From: Pictodentalium vernedei
Lineage: Eukaryota; Mollusca; Scaphopoda; Dentaliida; Dentaliidae
Assembly: GCA_031216915.1 (NCBI GenBank)
Contig: CM062297.1
Location: 361,225,704 to 361,289,703 of the forward strand
Length of the DNA stretch: 64,000 bases
Reading direction: 5' to 3'
Below are positions 1-11,050 of the stretch, piece after piece (position 1 is the first letter of the stretch; each line of letters opens with the position of its first letter). The notes under the pieces are model-generated. The model did no database searches, was not told where the DNA came from, and saw nothing but the letters and a program-made list of their open reading frames with translations. The translations under genes were made by a program, and so were the position numbers.

Positions 1-1565
1 CCGGGTTGCGAGCAAGAGAGGTCCCTTTCTCGTACAACATCTGGGACCAGATGTTGTGGTATAAAACGTTTCGCATTCGGAGCATATGTCCGCCGCTCGG
101 GATGCTCCGTTATATAGACAGTCCGGAGAGACTGTCGATAAGGCTTCCTCATCCTCATGGCAGCGCACACGACCGCACCTTGGCTACATGACCACGGATA
201 TCCAGCCAGCTTCGCCGATCAGGGATTCCACGGTGACCAGGTCACGCCATCCGGTAGCCAGGGACACGAGGCCTGTAGACTCTGGATGTTCGCATAAAAG
301 AAGTATGCAGGAGTCAACGTACACAGAGCTTCCAGCGGCAAATGTAAGACCGCTACTCCACAGGCCTCAGTGATGGACGTGCTATCCCAAATAGCACAAC
401 TTATCGCAGCATCCCAGCAAACGACAGAATCTCTGTCGGATCAGGAATTATCCGACGACGCTGGGTCGGTACGCTCCGCCGAATCAACGGGTACGGACGA
501 CCGAGAACTTCATAGGGTCCGACAGGATGGCGAAAGGGATTTGGAGCTTTCCCTTTCGGAACAACATAAAGCTGCCGTAGATTTTATCTGGCATTACCTT
601 CCAGAGGTTGTTCCGTTGGACCAGAATGCTGCGATGCCGGATAAGAGACTGATAGCGTCATTGGACACAGAATTTTTTGATCGGTTCAGGGACATCGTCC
701 CTGAGTTTCCGACACAGTCCAATAAGGTCACAAGAACATTTGAATTATTGAACGACGCTATTTATAAGCTTGCTACCAAAACGGGCAAGTCTGGTTTCTT
801 ATCCACAAATGTCCTAAATCTGCCTTGCATCAATTCAAGGAATAAATTCGAAATGGCAGGACAGGGCATACCGAGAGTTCCTCTCGTCTAGACGACGAGG
901 CTGAAGACTTGGAATTGTCTATACCGTCATCTATGTAAATTCCAACCACGACGTTGGAAATGACAATAGTGTCTAACAGAGTTAACTTAGACGCCTTATC
1001 ATATGCAGATCACCTTACCAAGGCGTTATCATTACATCTTCAAGGGAAAGAATTCCAGGATATACAATCCTCATTAAGACTTCTTTCAAGGGCAGTAGCT
1101 TATTCCACGTATAACTCCGCCCTTTCAGTGGCAAACCTGGAGTTGGTTAGACGTGACACAGCCCTAGCTACATCCACGCGCGTGGATGGTAAGGTGAAGA
1201 ACTCTCTCAGAGTCGCTTCGGTCTCCGGAGAGCTTCTCTTCGACAGCAAGCTTTCAGCAATCTATGATAAGATAACTAAGAAAGCTTCGGATTCTCTGCT
1301 TTTCAAATCCGCTTCCAAAAAGCCGGATACAGCAGAAAAGAGTAAGACAGGCACTTCTGGGACAAGTACGCCCAAGAGAAGTTCCTGTAGAGGTTCCTAT
1401 GCGTCCTCTAAGTCTTATTCTAGAGACCGTCAAGGCAGCGACTCTCGTGCAGGACATTCTTCTGGCCGAGATTTCCGGTCAGACGTCCCTAGGTCGACAG
1501 GGCGAGGTTTGGGTCGTGGAGGACGTAGTTTCTCCTTCCGCAAGCCTCGCAGGTCCACGAGGTGA
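1..1565 (+). pseudogene. DIRS gag-like gene, broken (element A)
   Basis: Putative structural (gag-like) protein of the DIRS element. It is recognised by alignment with the intact ORF of element C: shared blocks include HTRPH, TRP, LLSQIAQLIAASQQ, LSEQH, NRVNLDALSYADHL, YNSALSVANLELVRRD and a basic Ser/Arg/Gly-rich C-terminus ending at 1565. The reading frame changes near 370 and again near 865-890, and an in-frame TAA occurs at 936-938. The three open pieces (86-373, 370-891, 954-1565) are therefore parts of one decayed gene. The C-terminus is rich in Ser, Arg and Gly, as expected for nucleic-acid binding. No CCHC zinc knuckle is visible. Confidence 0.75.
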
Positions 1566-3552
1566 TGGTTTGAACCTCTATCGTGTTCCGGTAGGTGGAA
1601 GATTATCGAGTTTTATAAACGAGTGGGCGTCAATTATGGACGACCCCTGGGTTCGAGGGGTGATTTTGGAAGGACTAAGAATATCCTTCAAACGAAAGCC
1701 TCCATTAACTCGAAGTCCAAAATGGACTCATCTTCCGTCGAATCCGCAAAAAAGAGACACTCTTTTATCAGAAGTACAGTCTCTTCTGAAGAAGAACGTG
1801 GTAGAGGTCGTAGAAGACCAGGAATCACCGGGTTTCTACAGCCATCTGTTTCTGGTTCCGAAACCAGACGGCTCGTTCCGTCCAGTCATAGATCTGAGCT
1901 GGATAAAAAAGCTGATCGTCGCTCCGAAGTTCTATATGGAGACAATTCGATCAGTCAGAGCGAGTATTCGGGTGAACGACTATGCTACAAGCATAGATCT
2001 CAAGGATGCGTACTTTCACGTCATGGTACATCCGACATTCAGAAAGTATCTATGCTTCACAGTCCTAGGAGTTGTATATCAGTTCCGAGCGATGTGCTTC
2101 GGTTTGAACCTAGCGTCCTGGGCTTTCACTCGAATAATGAACTTGGTAATGATATATTTCCAAGCTCATTCGTCTGCAGTAACGTCGGCCTACCTGGACG
2201 ACATTCTTCAGAGGTACAGCAACGAGTTAATGCTTCAGAACGATGTGCAGAATCTGCTTCTATTACTCCGACGTCTCGGTTTTATAATAAACGAGAAGTC
2301 GGATCTGGCGCTGTCCAAGTCATTCACTCATCTGGGAATGAGCTTCGAGACGCACAACAATCTCGTTCGTCTGCCGTTAACCAGAGCGAAATTAATCAGT
2401 TGTTACTCTCGCTATTCTCTTCACTCAGACAAAGTCACAGCGAGAGAGTTCATGAGACTGATAGGTCTGTGCGGAGCCGCTGCAGATCTCATTCCGATGG
2501 GGCAGTTACGCACTTGTCCTCTCCAAATTTTCTTGACTCAGAATTGGAGTGTAAAGATTCATTCGCTCGATATAGACGTTCTCTTGTCAAATCAAGTGAA
2601 ACAAGAGATTCAGACTTGGGCAAACATTCAGTGGTTGACTCAAGGAGTTCCACTGCAGTTGCCGGATCCGAGTTTTACGATTATGACGGATGCCAGTCAA
2701 ACAGGTTGGGGTACAACATTGATCCCAACGGATTCGAAGTGCCAGGGTCTTTGGGATCCGCAGTTCCTAGGCAAGCACATAAACATCAAGGAAATGATGT
2801 CAGTTTGGCTTGCACTACGTCATTGGATGAACATTATTCAGAAAGCACATGTCCAAATCCTGTCCGACAATATGACAGTAGTAGCGTATATTTGGAACCA
2901 GGGAGGCACTCATTCCATTCCGTTATTCAATTTAACGGAAAGAATCCTTCTGTTTGTTCTAGAACACTAAGTTCTACTTTCGGTCCGTCATATTCCGGGT
3001 CGTCTGAATGTATTAGCAGACTCCCTTTCACGGAAGGGTCGCTTGTTGCCGTCAGAATGGACTCTCAACAAACAGGTATTCAATCAGATTTGCTACCAAT
3101 GGGAGCGGCCAATGATAGACTTATTTGCGACACAACTCAACAATCAGTTGCAGACGTATGTGTCTCCATGTCCGGATTCCCGAGCATATGCAGTAGACAC
3201 TCTATCGATCTCGTGGGACGGAATGATAGGATATGCGTATCCTCCAGCGCCGTTGATTCAGCAGATATTGCTAAAGATAAAACAATCTCAACGCAAAATT
3301 CTATTGGTAGCATCTCTGTCTCCACAGAGACCGTGGATAAATCTACTCAGGTGTCTGCTGTGGGACTTACCTCGAAAACTTCCTCCACGAGAGGATCTTC
3401 TTTCGCAGGGGAAATCGCGTCAACTACATCACAACCCACAAGGTCTCAACCTTCACGTATTTCCGTTGTGCGGTCCTTCTTGCACGGCAAGCATTTTACA
3501 GGACGAGCAGTGGACGCGATTTCTAACTGTAGGAGGACCTCCTCTTCGCTAA
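1399..3552 (+). pseudogene. Reverse transcriptase/RNase H of element A, one in-frame stop
   Basis: Polymerase that copies the element RNA into DNA. The frame opens at 1399, overlapping the gag end, and contains RT blocks VPKPDGSFRPVIDL, SIDLKDAYFHV, FGLNLASWAFTRIMN and the active site YLDD at 2191-2202. The RNase H domain follows, with MTDASQTGWG (first Asp codon near 2689), an E in IKEMMSVWLAL and ILSDNMTVVAYI. A TAA at 2968-2970 interrupts it, but the same frame continues to 3552 with the RNase H tail (HIPGRLNVLADSLSRKG) and the typical DIRS connection region. Codons around the stop align with a His codon in element C, so this is a point lesion. It overlaps the recombinase gene in another frame, as is usual for DIRS. 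Confidence 0.88.
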
Positions 3553-4484
3553 ACTATGCGGCTAAGTGGAAGGTCTTTCGTCGTTGGTGTAGGGATCATT
3601 CTGTTGATATTTTTGATCTCTCCATACCAGACATTGCAAACTTTCTAGTATACTTGTTTGACGAGATCAAACTGCAGCCTGTTACTATTAAAGGTTATAG
3701 GTCTATGTTATCTGATATCTATGCACATCATGATAGTTTACAAATTGGATCTAATGTCTCTTTATCTAAATTAGTTAGAAACTTCTCGATAAATAGACCT
3801 AGAACCCTGAGATTAATTCCTAAATGGAATTTAGCTTGGGTTCTTCTTAAACTAAAAGAAAAGCCATTTGAGCCTCTTGAGACAGTAGATTTCAAATTCT
3901 TGTCTTATAAGACAGCATTTCTCTTAGCTTTCTCTTCTGCTAGAAGAGTCAGTGAGCTTCATGCACTATCTGTGGACCATTCTCACTATCGTAGTGTCGG
4001 GAACACTATTACCTTTACTACTAATGTTAGATTTTTGGCTAAGAACCTATTGTTATTAAGGCCCTTCCATCTTCAGACGGGCATAGGCCTTTACTCTGTC
4101 CGGTTAGAGCTTTACGTATTTATAAACGAAGATCTCAGTTTATCAGAAGGGGACGAAAACGCTTCTTTCTGTCTCTGATGCCTAATAGAAAGGACATTAC
4201 GGTCCATTCTATTGCTATATGGATTCAATTAACTATCCGTACTGCTTATGATAATTTATCTTCAACTCAGCAGTCTGTGCTTAAGATTTCGGCTCATGAA
4301 GTAAGAGCTCTTTCTACATCTTGGGCTTAACACAAATAGCGTTGCTATTACAGATTTAATGAAGGCTGCATATTGGTCTCAGCCATCCACATTCACCAAT
4401 TTTTATCTCAGAAATATTGAGTCCATTTCTGGAGACCTGCATTGTTTAGGTTCGTTATCTGTTGCTCAGAATGTCGTCCACTAA
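3440..4484 (+). pseudogene. Tyrosine recombinase of element A, frameshifted
   Basis: Recombinase that would integrate the circular DNA intermediate. The N-terminal core-binding part (KWKVFRRWC, VTIKGYRSMLSDIY) and catalytic box I (SARRVSELHAL, near 3940) are in one frame. Near 4040-4060 the frame shifts. The second catalytic motif HEVR lies at 4295-4306 in another frame, followed by an in-frame TAA in the WA codons, and the nucleophilic Tyr (FYLRNIES, Tyr codon 4404-4406) sits in a third frame ending at TAA 4482-4484. All expected Arg/His/Arg/Tyr motifs are visible at DNA level, but the gene cannot make one protein. Confidence 0.82.
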
Positions 4485-5091
4485 ACAGTTGCAACTATAG
4501 TTATGCCGGCTTTCTGTTCCGGCAGTGACTCCATCCTGCTGTCCTCTTCGCTCTGGGCTATTTGACCCAGGGCAAGGGGAAGGGGGGGGGAGGGAGGGTG
4601 TTCCCTTAGGTCACCTGCTTTATAGTGAAAAGCAAGGGGATACCTCCTCCAGAGTCAGTAATTCTGAGTCGTTACCGGGATGGTTTTAAAGTGTAAAGTT
4701 AATGTGTAAAATTCATTCATGTCATATTTTTAAAGTGTAGCGCAGTGTGAAGCATTTGTATATGTCACGTGTCAAACGGGCGTTAATATACAATCCTTGG
4801 ACACTTTTAAAGAGTATAAAGTGTCTCAATTCTCTGGACTAACTTTATTTATTGGCTTACTTTAAAAATAATTAGTATAAAGGGTTATACTGGATGTTAA
4901 TAGAGAACATGAATGTTATTATGCTCAATTATGGAGGGTGTTGTGTCTTTCTAATTTATCATAAATAAGAAAGATACATGTAAAGCCTAATACTCCTTTT
5001 CTCCTCGAGGGGATGACTCTATTATATATGGTTGAGCTTATTGGATTTTCCTCTATGTCCTAGGCCCTCCAGCCTTTTTACTATTCAGCTA
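4485..5091 (+). other. 3' non-coding region of DIRS element A
   Basis: No coding signal. It holds a purine-rich G tract around 4575-4600. Short blocks are shared with elements C and D, including a 'cctaggccctccagcc' stretch at 5059-5074 just before the internal complementary region. Confidence 0.6.
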
Positions 5092-5173
5092 TGTCTGGGT
5101 CATTGGTACAGTATAAAAATGTTAAAAAATTTATAGTAATTTATATATTTTTTATACTTACCAATGACCCAGA
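5092..5173. repeat. Internal complementary region (ICR) of element A
   Basis: An AT-rich block bounded on both sides by versions of 'tctgggycattggt' in inverted orientation. In elements C and D the matching block is the reverse complement of the right end joined to the left end. Element A has the same layout, but its left end is outside the window and its right end is truncated, so here the match rests on homology with C and D. Confidence 0.7.
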
Positions 5174-5290
5174 TGGGGATGGCCCTCCCAGGAGTTGGGA
5201 ACTCATACCTCCCCGCTGAGTACATAGCGCTGACCAGGCACTGCTTGTAAGAATGATAATTGGCGCCAATTTCGAGACCTCCTTGACACT
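5174..5290 (+). repeat. Truncated right inverted terminal repeat of element A
   Basis: It matches the segment that follows the ICR in C and D ('ggggatggccctccca', 'catacctccccgctg', 'ttggcgccaatttcg'). The match fades after about 5290, well before the outer end expected from C. Confidence 0.6.
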
Positions 5291-5836
5291 TGACGTTTGT
5301 ATCGCAAGACAAATTGCAGCTTTTATAAAATGGGGGATACCTCTACAATGAGATTGAAACACTGTGTTTTGTTTCAGATGGGGCCTGTTATAAAACTTAC
5401 TAGATGTAGTGTACATGTTGTAGCTTCTTTAATAATGTTCTCAGTTGAGTCCAAAGATAGTATTTCTTATTCTTTCATTTCTCTGTATATTTTTTCTTCT
5501 CCCTAACAAATTCTCCTTTGGTGCTCAAACAATACAAATTTTCCCAGTGGCTGGTTCCTCGACCCTTTTGAAAAGAGGACAGAAGAATCCCTGTCTCATT
5601 GTAACACTGGAGACACCCCAGGAATCATCATCAGTTGCTGAAAGGAAATTTATCTGTGTCAACTGTTTTATGGCATTGAGGACACTCGTGGAAGACTGTT
5701 CATCAATATATTAGTGTGCCATTGAAGACACATATGGAATAATGTTCAATAATAATGTAGGACTAGTTTGCTGGACTGGGCTGCAGGTCATAGAAAAAAT
5801 TTCATCCAAACATTTTCACATTTCATTTTTATTCAG
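5291..5836. other. Intronic/unassigned DNA before the BOLA1 exon
   Basis: No recognisable gene or repeat family. It ends in a pyrimidine-rich splice acceptor (tttttattcag, AG at 5835-5836) for the exon that follows. Confidence 0.5.
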
Positions 5837-5905
5837 AGACACAGATCCATAAATGAAGTGCTTGGGGATGAGTTGAATTCTGGTGTACATGCACTTTCCA
5901 TTGTT
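5837..5905 (+). CDS. BOLA1: BOLA1-like internal exon (BolA domain, C-terminal half)
   Basis: A 69-bp exon of exactly 23 codons, bounded by an acceptor (ttattcag) and a consensus donor (gtaagt at 5906-5911). The translation begins RHRSINEVLGDEL and ends SGVHALSIV. This matches the conserved BolA core: the R-H-R motif whose His is an iron-sulfur ligand in BolA-monothiol glutaredoxin complexes, followed by a helix and the VHALSI strand. Known role of the family: BOLA1 is a mitochondrial protein that works with GLRX5 in [2Fe-2S] handling and early [4Fe-4S] maturation. The exon joins in phase 0 to the terminal exon at 32102. The upstream exons (N-terminus, targeting sequence) are not in the window. 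Confidence 0.85.
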
Positions 5906-6181
5906 GTAAGTACTTTTTACACTGCAGATCAAAAGTTAAAATTGTAAAAATAATTTTCAGTCTGTCAGCAAACAAAGAAGACACATGATACATACATGGA
6001 AATTACACAGGTAATGATGTTTATGCCCTAGCTGGGGAAAGGTCGACTTCAGTTCAGTGTGTCTTCAATTTGGTCATTTGATCCCCTGAAAATAGCAGTT
6101 AAAATGACCCATGAAGTGTATCCGCGATTTTAGAGAGCCAATCAAAGATGTGCCAGGAACCAGATCGGCACAGCTGCCAGC

Positions 6182-6243
6182 TCAACACGTCCTTTGTTCT
6201 CTCAACTTCCAAAGGAGTAAGACGTGTGGTAACACAACTTTTC
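6182..6243 (+). repeat. Left direct repeat of Ngaro element B
   Basis: 62 bp, identical to 12555-12616 except at two positions. Contains 'ctctcaacttccaaaggag' and 'gacgtgtggtaacacaac'. Confidence 0.85.
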
Positions 6244-6311
6244 TTTTTCTGTGCATTCCTGGAACTCAGGTCAGTATTTTTACCTTCTTTATTAGAATTA
6301 TTTTTCAAATT

Positions 6312-6640
6312 ATGGTACCGCTAAAAGCTCTAGTGTTTGGTTCGTCTTTTGTGCAACGTTTAGCTGCAGATATCGCCCCCCCCCCCCCCCCCCCCCCCAC
6401 AATCAAAAATTGCAATCACACCGTTCGCTGTGAACTTGGCCAAAAACCTGGGTTTGAGTGCGAGTGTTGCAGAGGTGGACGTTCATTTTTGTGGAATAGG
6501 TGGCCTCGAAATTGGTTTGGTTAGTGGTGCGATCATTCAGAATATTACTAATTTTAAACCTGATATCGTTGTGGTACATTTGGGGGGGAATGATTTGTCT
6601 TCGGCCCTACTCGGTCTTCCTCTTGTAATTTTTTTTTTTT
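6312..6640 (+). pseudogene. SGNH/GDSL-type hydrolase fragment in Ngaro element B
   Basis: It starts at ATG 6312 with LKALVFGSSFVQRL, which resembles SGNH block I with the nucleophile Ser. After a run of about 23 C (6376-6398), which changes the frame, it continues VNLAKNLGLSASVAEV, CGIGGLEIG and DIVVVHLGGNDLS, which fit blocks II-III (the Gly and the N of GxND). It ends at a ~24-base T run. Family knowledge: some Ngaro and CR1 elements carry an SGNH hydrolase of unknown role. Here it lies upstream of gag and lacks the block V Asp/His, so it is a broken partial domain. The homopolymers may be true expansions or assembly errors. Confidence 0.6.
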
Positions 6641-6654
6641 TTTTTTTTTTTTTT

Positions 6655-7313
6655 GTCTCGCGGTTGTAACACACAGCTTTGCATTGTCAATATTTTTCCC
6701 CAGTCACTTTTGCTTTACCCTGCCTTTATCGATTATGCACTGATGATTATATCTATGAGTGGCTTATTGCCAGTTTTGGTGGACCGGATGGTTGTTCCTG
6801 GCCAAGCTTATTATTATTGCCAGTGCTTATTTATTATTATCCAGTTCTATCCCCCAACACCTCACTGCTTCTGCTTTTTTGAATCCTCTGCTGGGAGGTT
6901 ATTAAATGGCTCTTTTCAAAAAAGCAGGATGGTGTTACGAGTTCTTATGCTGTTGGGGAAAACCCCAGAGCCTGTATATTATTTCCCTCTCTGTTACTCA
7001 TTTAGGCTTATACATGGGCAGGCATTCATATTCAGGTGACTGGGGGGTGGGGGGGTTTGCTGGTAATGGACTCCCCGTTGACACCTTGTTACACTACATA
7101 TGTCATATATTACTGGGGTTATTGGTTCTTAACTATTAACTCACATCCACTTTTAATTTTTCCGTTGGACACAGTTGTGTGTACATCATGCCTACCTCTT
7201 TGGCGGGGGTACTTCCTTGGTGAAGTGTTGCAATCGCAGACAGGTGTCCTTATTAGCTGCTACATGCCGTCTTACTCACGTTCTGTGGTATTCCTCTCAT
7301 TTTCTCTTGCAGT
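6655..7313 (+). other. Leader between hydrolase fragment and gag of element B
   Basis: No conserved coding signal. It ends with a pyrimidine-rich acceptor-like sequence (ttttctcttgcag) directly before the first gag ATG, so an intron in the element leader is possible but unproven. Confidence 0.4.
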
Positions 7314-7314
7314 A

Positions 7315-8579
7315 TGCCTAAAGCAACCAAAAAGAGACAAGGTGTGCCAGGAAGACTACTGGTGGCACCCTGGACATTTCCAGACCAGCGCCATCTGCAC
7401 CAAACACCAGGGCTAGTCGGCGCACTGCCCTACAGGATGGCTTGTCACATTTGTTCGAGGTTCCAGTGGCTGGGGCTGGTGGAATCCAGCCGCCCTCTTT
7501 ATCAATGACAGCTGATGAGATGACCATCCGCCTTCCCCAGCACCTCTCGGGGACCGCTCATGCAGAGCTCATGAAGAAGGTGCAACAGACTGGATGCCAT
7601 ACAGCAACAGCCGGACACATCAGCAACACCTTCGGATATTCAGAGGCAGGGAACCTCCACACAAGATCCTGGGCCTAGTGGTCTTCAGACAGGTAACCAG
7701 AATAATGTGGTCTTCCCTGATTCTACTTCACCTTTACCAGTGTTTCCACCTCCAAATTTAAACATAGTATCATCTCAGGCTCCCGCCAGTTCGGGCATGG
7801 CAGGGCCTGTCTTGGATTCACAGGGGCTACATGCATCTGGCTTGGGAAAAGCCCAACCTTTTGTATCGGCTTCCGTGCCCTTGGATGGGCATGTCAGTAC
7901 CGCATTGAAGCGGCGCATTCGGGAGCATGAATTTATTGAGCTCTCTTCTTTGCTGCCTTTCAATAATGAGAGTACTCAGTACACAGTTACTATGAGTGCA
8001 TCTGATTCGGATATGCCAGCTCTACAGTGCATTCCGCGTCCCCCTAAGCAAATTACGTCCATTGTGCAATGGTTGACAGCTTTTGAGATATTCATTGCAA
8101 TTTATACACTCAAATTTCCTAATCAAATTTCACGGCTTTTAAAATACCAGTCAGTAGTATGGTCTATTGCCGCAGATAGGGGAGACTGGTCATTCTATGA
8201 TAGGCAGTTTCGGGTACTTTGCCAGGCTGATCCTAGTGTGCAATGGGATCAGATACAGGTTGAGCTCTTTATTCGGGCAAATAAACAGCCAAATGTGTCC
8301 CAACAGAGAGCTCAACCCAATGCAGCTACAAACAACAAGAATGTGAACACAGGACCACGCAGCTGCCGGTCCTTTCCCAAAGGCTTCTGTTTCCAATACC
8401 ATCGGGGGTTCAACTGTTCAGGATGTACTTACTCCCATTCTTGCTTCCAGTGTCACAAGGACCATCCCTTTCAAAAATGTACCTCTCGGGAGGATTTCTT
8501 TCGGGGCACCTTTCGGAGCAAGCAGCAATTTAACAGAGCTGGGCCTAATAACTCGAGCAATTTCACCAGTAAAAAGTGA
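7315..8579 (+). pseudogene. Gag-like gene of Ngaro element B, N-terminus frameshifted
   Basis: Begins MPKATKKRQG at 7315. The first ~390 bp is open only by changing frame twice; the last ~290 codons (7707-8579) form one frame. The C-terminus contains a Cys/His cluster (CFQYHRGFNCSGC, then CFQCHKDHPFQKC), which is the typical Ngaro/DIRS-like gag zinc motif of spaced Cys with His. This would bind the element RNA or form particles. It ends just before the RT frame (opens at 8584), suggesting readthrough or frameshift expression in the intact ancestor. Confidence 0.72.
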
Positions 8580-8583
8580 TGTA

Positions 8584-10172
8584 GTGACACCGATCAAGGT
8601 CAAAGCACTGGCCCTCCTGTTGCAGGGATATGATCATCAACTGTATTCCTATCTGGTAGATGGATTTCAATTTGGTTTTCCTCTGCAATGTGATATCTCC
8701 AACACATCCTTCTCAACAAACAACTTAACTTCTGTCTTTGATTTACCGCATATTTTAGAGGCATACATACGCAAAGAACTGAGCATGGGTAGAATTGCTG
8801 GCCCTTTTGTTGACCCACCCTTGTCTCAATTTCATGTATCTCCCCTTGGTGTCGTTCCAAAGAAGACACCAAATGAATATCGGGTTATTCAACACCTCTC
8901 TTTTCCTCATGGTGATTCCGTTAATGATCATATCCCCACTGATCTGGCTTCCGTGCAATATGCTACCATTCAAGATGTTATTTCAATCATCAAAACTTTG
9001 GGGTCCTCATGTTATTTGGCTAAAACCGACATCAAATCTGCCTTTCGGCTCATCCCCATTCACCCATCGGACCATCATCTTCTGGGCTTTCAATGGAATG
9101 ATGTGTTTTACTATGACAAATGTCTTCCCATGGGTTGTTCGATGTCATGCAAAATTTTTGGAAACCTTCAGTATCGCCCTTCAGTGGACGGCGGTTAAGA
9201 AATTTCAGGTGTCACACATTGTTCATGTACTGGAGGATGACTTTTTGATTCTGGCAAAAACTGAACAGCAATGCTCTTTGGCATTATCCATTTTTCTCAA
9301 TCTATGCGAGACATTAGGGGTCCCCATTGCTCAAGAAAAGACCATGGGGCCTCACACAGTCTTACAATTTTTGGGCATTGAATTAGATACTGTCTTATCA
9401 CAAGCACGTTTGCCCATGGACAAACTTAACAAATGTAGAGTTGAGATTCAGCAGTTGTTACTGGCAACCAAAACAACCCTCCGTAACTTACAATCAATTG
9501 TGGGCACACTCAATTTTGCTTCTTCTGTTATTTTGCCGGGGCGTGTTTTCCTGAGGCGCCTTATCAATTTAACTATTGGTATTCAGCAGCCACACCATCG
9601 AATTCGGCTTACTAAAGAGGTCAAGGATGATTTACGCCTGTGGTTAGTCTTTCTTGACTCGTACAATGGTAAAACATTTTTCTTGGAGGAGAAGTGGTTG
9701 CTGGACAATAAATTGAATTTACACACAGATGCCTCTGCTACACTGGGTTTTTCTGGAATTTTTGGCAACTTGTGGTTTTACTCAGAATGGTCCCCAGCAG
9801 CAAAGCTCCTACATTGCGGTTCTGGAATTGTATCCGATTGTTCTAGCTTTATGTATTTGGGGTGAACAGTTTAGGGACAAACATCTCTTAATTCATTCTG
9901 ACAACGAGGCTGTGGTTGCTGTTATCAACAAGCAGACAACTAAGGAAATTTGCTTGCTGACGCTGCTTCGCAGGCTGGTTCTCTGTACATTACAATATAA
10001 TATATTTCTTCGAGCAGCACGCATTCCGGGTAAACAGAATGTTTTAGCCGATCACCTTTCTTGGTTACAGGTAGCGAAATTCCGGCAGCTGGCCCCGTGG
10101 GCTATACAGGAGCCAGCCATGATCCCACCAGAGCTCAGCATCGAGAACTTGCTGCAACTGTCAATGCCTTGA
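8584..10172 (+). pseudogene. RT/RNase H of Ngaro element B, two frameshifts
   Basis: The first frame has SPLGVVPKKTPNEYRVIQHL, AKTDIKSAFRLIPI and CLPMGCSMSC. It shifts near 9150-9165 into a second frame with FSIALQWTAV, the active site LEDDF (9230-9241, in place of the usual YxDD), and TMGPHTVLQFLGIELDT. RNase H starts NLHTDASATLGFSG and shifts frame again near 9790-9800 (AVLELYPIVLAL, LIHSDNEAVVAVINKQ, PGKQNVLADHLSW). All core motifs are recognisable, but two single-base lesions break the gene. Confidence 0.85.
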
Positions 10173-11050
10173 TGGGTAATGCATTATCACCAGAGACTCA
10201 CATGAGTTACCAGCGGGCTTGGACACTTTTTCAAGACTTTTGTGGTTTACACTGTTTATCGGGGAGCATGCCAGTCTCTATATCCACATTGAGCCTCTTT
10301 ATTGCACACCTTTATCATACCAATTATAAAATTTCCTCTGTTCGCTCATTTTTATCGGCGATTGGATTTTGCCACAAAATCCGCAACCTTCCAGATCCCA
10401 CTAATAATTTTACAATCAAGAAACTGTTAACTGGTTACCACAGTGCACAACCCATGATGAACTTTCGGCTTCCCATTACATCTGAACTTCTGTGTCGGCT
10501 TCTGACGGAACTTCCAAATTGCACAGTAAGCCACTTCGCAGCAATTTTATTCCAAGCAATGTTTTCCATGGCTTTTTATTCTTTTGCTCGAATTGGGGAG
10601 CTCTGCACTACCACTTCCCTTAATCAGTCACATGTGCTACAGTTAAATAATCTGCAGTTGGAGGGGGACAGAATCATCAAAACCTTTCGGTCCTTTAAAC
10701 ATAACCAAACAGGGACACCCGCTAGTAATTGCATCTGCCGTCAACAAGCAAACCGATTCTGTCCCGTTAGGTTGTTGCTGGAATTTCTCCAGCTACGGGG
10801 AGCACGCCCAGGGCCACTGTTTGCACATGCTGGCGAAAAAGGGGTTACACGGCGAGAATTTGATACCGTGCTGCACACCGCCCTAAGTTTCTGTAATTTG
10901 GACACGCATGCATACAAGGGACACAGTTTTCGAATTGGGGCAGCAACCATGGCTGTGGAACAAGGTTTTTCTGATGCCCAAATTCGCATGATGGGGCGCT
11001 GGAAGTCAGATGCTTTCCAGAAATACATCCGTCCTCCAGCTCTTACTTGA
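10172..11050 (+). CDS. Tyrosine recombinase of Ngaro element B, intact
   Basis: Site-specific recombinase expected to integrate the element DNA. ATG 10172 (MGNALSPETHMSYQRAW) starts a typical SAM-like core-binding domain and gives ~292 residues. The frame is open further upstream to 10061, but that part overlaps the RNase H tail. Catalytic motifs are present in order: box I Arg in FARIGEL (near 10586), box II H-x-x-R in GHSFRIGAAT (near 10920), then GRWKSDAFQKYIR with the nucleophilic Tyr at 11024-11026. There are no stops or shifts. It is the only YR gene in the window that looks capable of encoding an active enzyme, although its partner genes are broken. Confidence 0.9.
   Translation: MGNALSPETHMSYQRAWTLFQDFCGLHCLSGSMPVSISTLSLFIAHLYHTNYKISSVRSFLSAIGFCHKIRNLPDPTNNFTIKKLLTGYHSAQPMMNFRLPITSELLCRLLTELPNCTVSHFAAILFQAMFSMAFYSFARIGELCTTTSLNQSHVLQLNNLQLEGDRIIKTFRSFKHNQTGTPASNCICRQQANRFCPVRLLLEFLQLRGARPGPLFAHAGEKGVTRREFDTVLHTALSFCNLDTHAYKGHSFRIGAATMAVEQGFSDAQIRMMGRWKSDAFQKYIRPPALT

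Larger units (their letters stand above)
1..5290 (+). mobile_element. DIRS1-like retrotransposon A (5' end outside window)
   Basis: A tyrosine-recombinase retrotransposon that enters the window already inside its gag-like gene. In order it shows gag-like, reverse transcriptase/RNase H and tyrosine recombinase coding regions, a non-coding 3' region, an internal complementary region (5092-5173) and the beginning of a right inverted terminal repeat. It is collinear with elements C (15906-22557) and D (36423-43574). The right terminal repeat stops matching those elements near 5290, so the 3' end seems truncated. Its genes carry several frameshifts and stops, so this is a dead copy, although its recombinase region is more complete than that of C. 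Confidence 0.85.

Noticed and set aside
1623-3430. Long open frame in element A before the recombinase domain
   Set aside because: This part is the shadow frame of the RT/RNase H gene. Only the part after about 3440 has recombinase motifs.
5337-5400. Possible upstream BOLA1 exon (acceptor tttgtttcag then ATGGGGCCTGTT)
   Set aside because: Only the first few residues (GPV) resemble a BolA start. The rest has no similarity and no matching donor, so it was not called.
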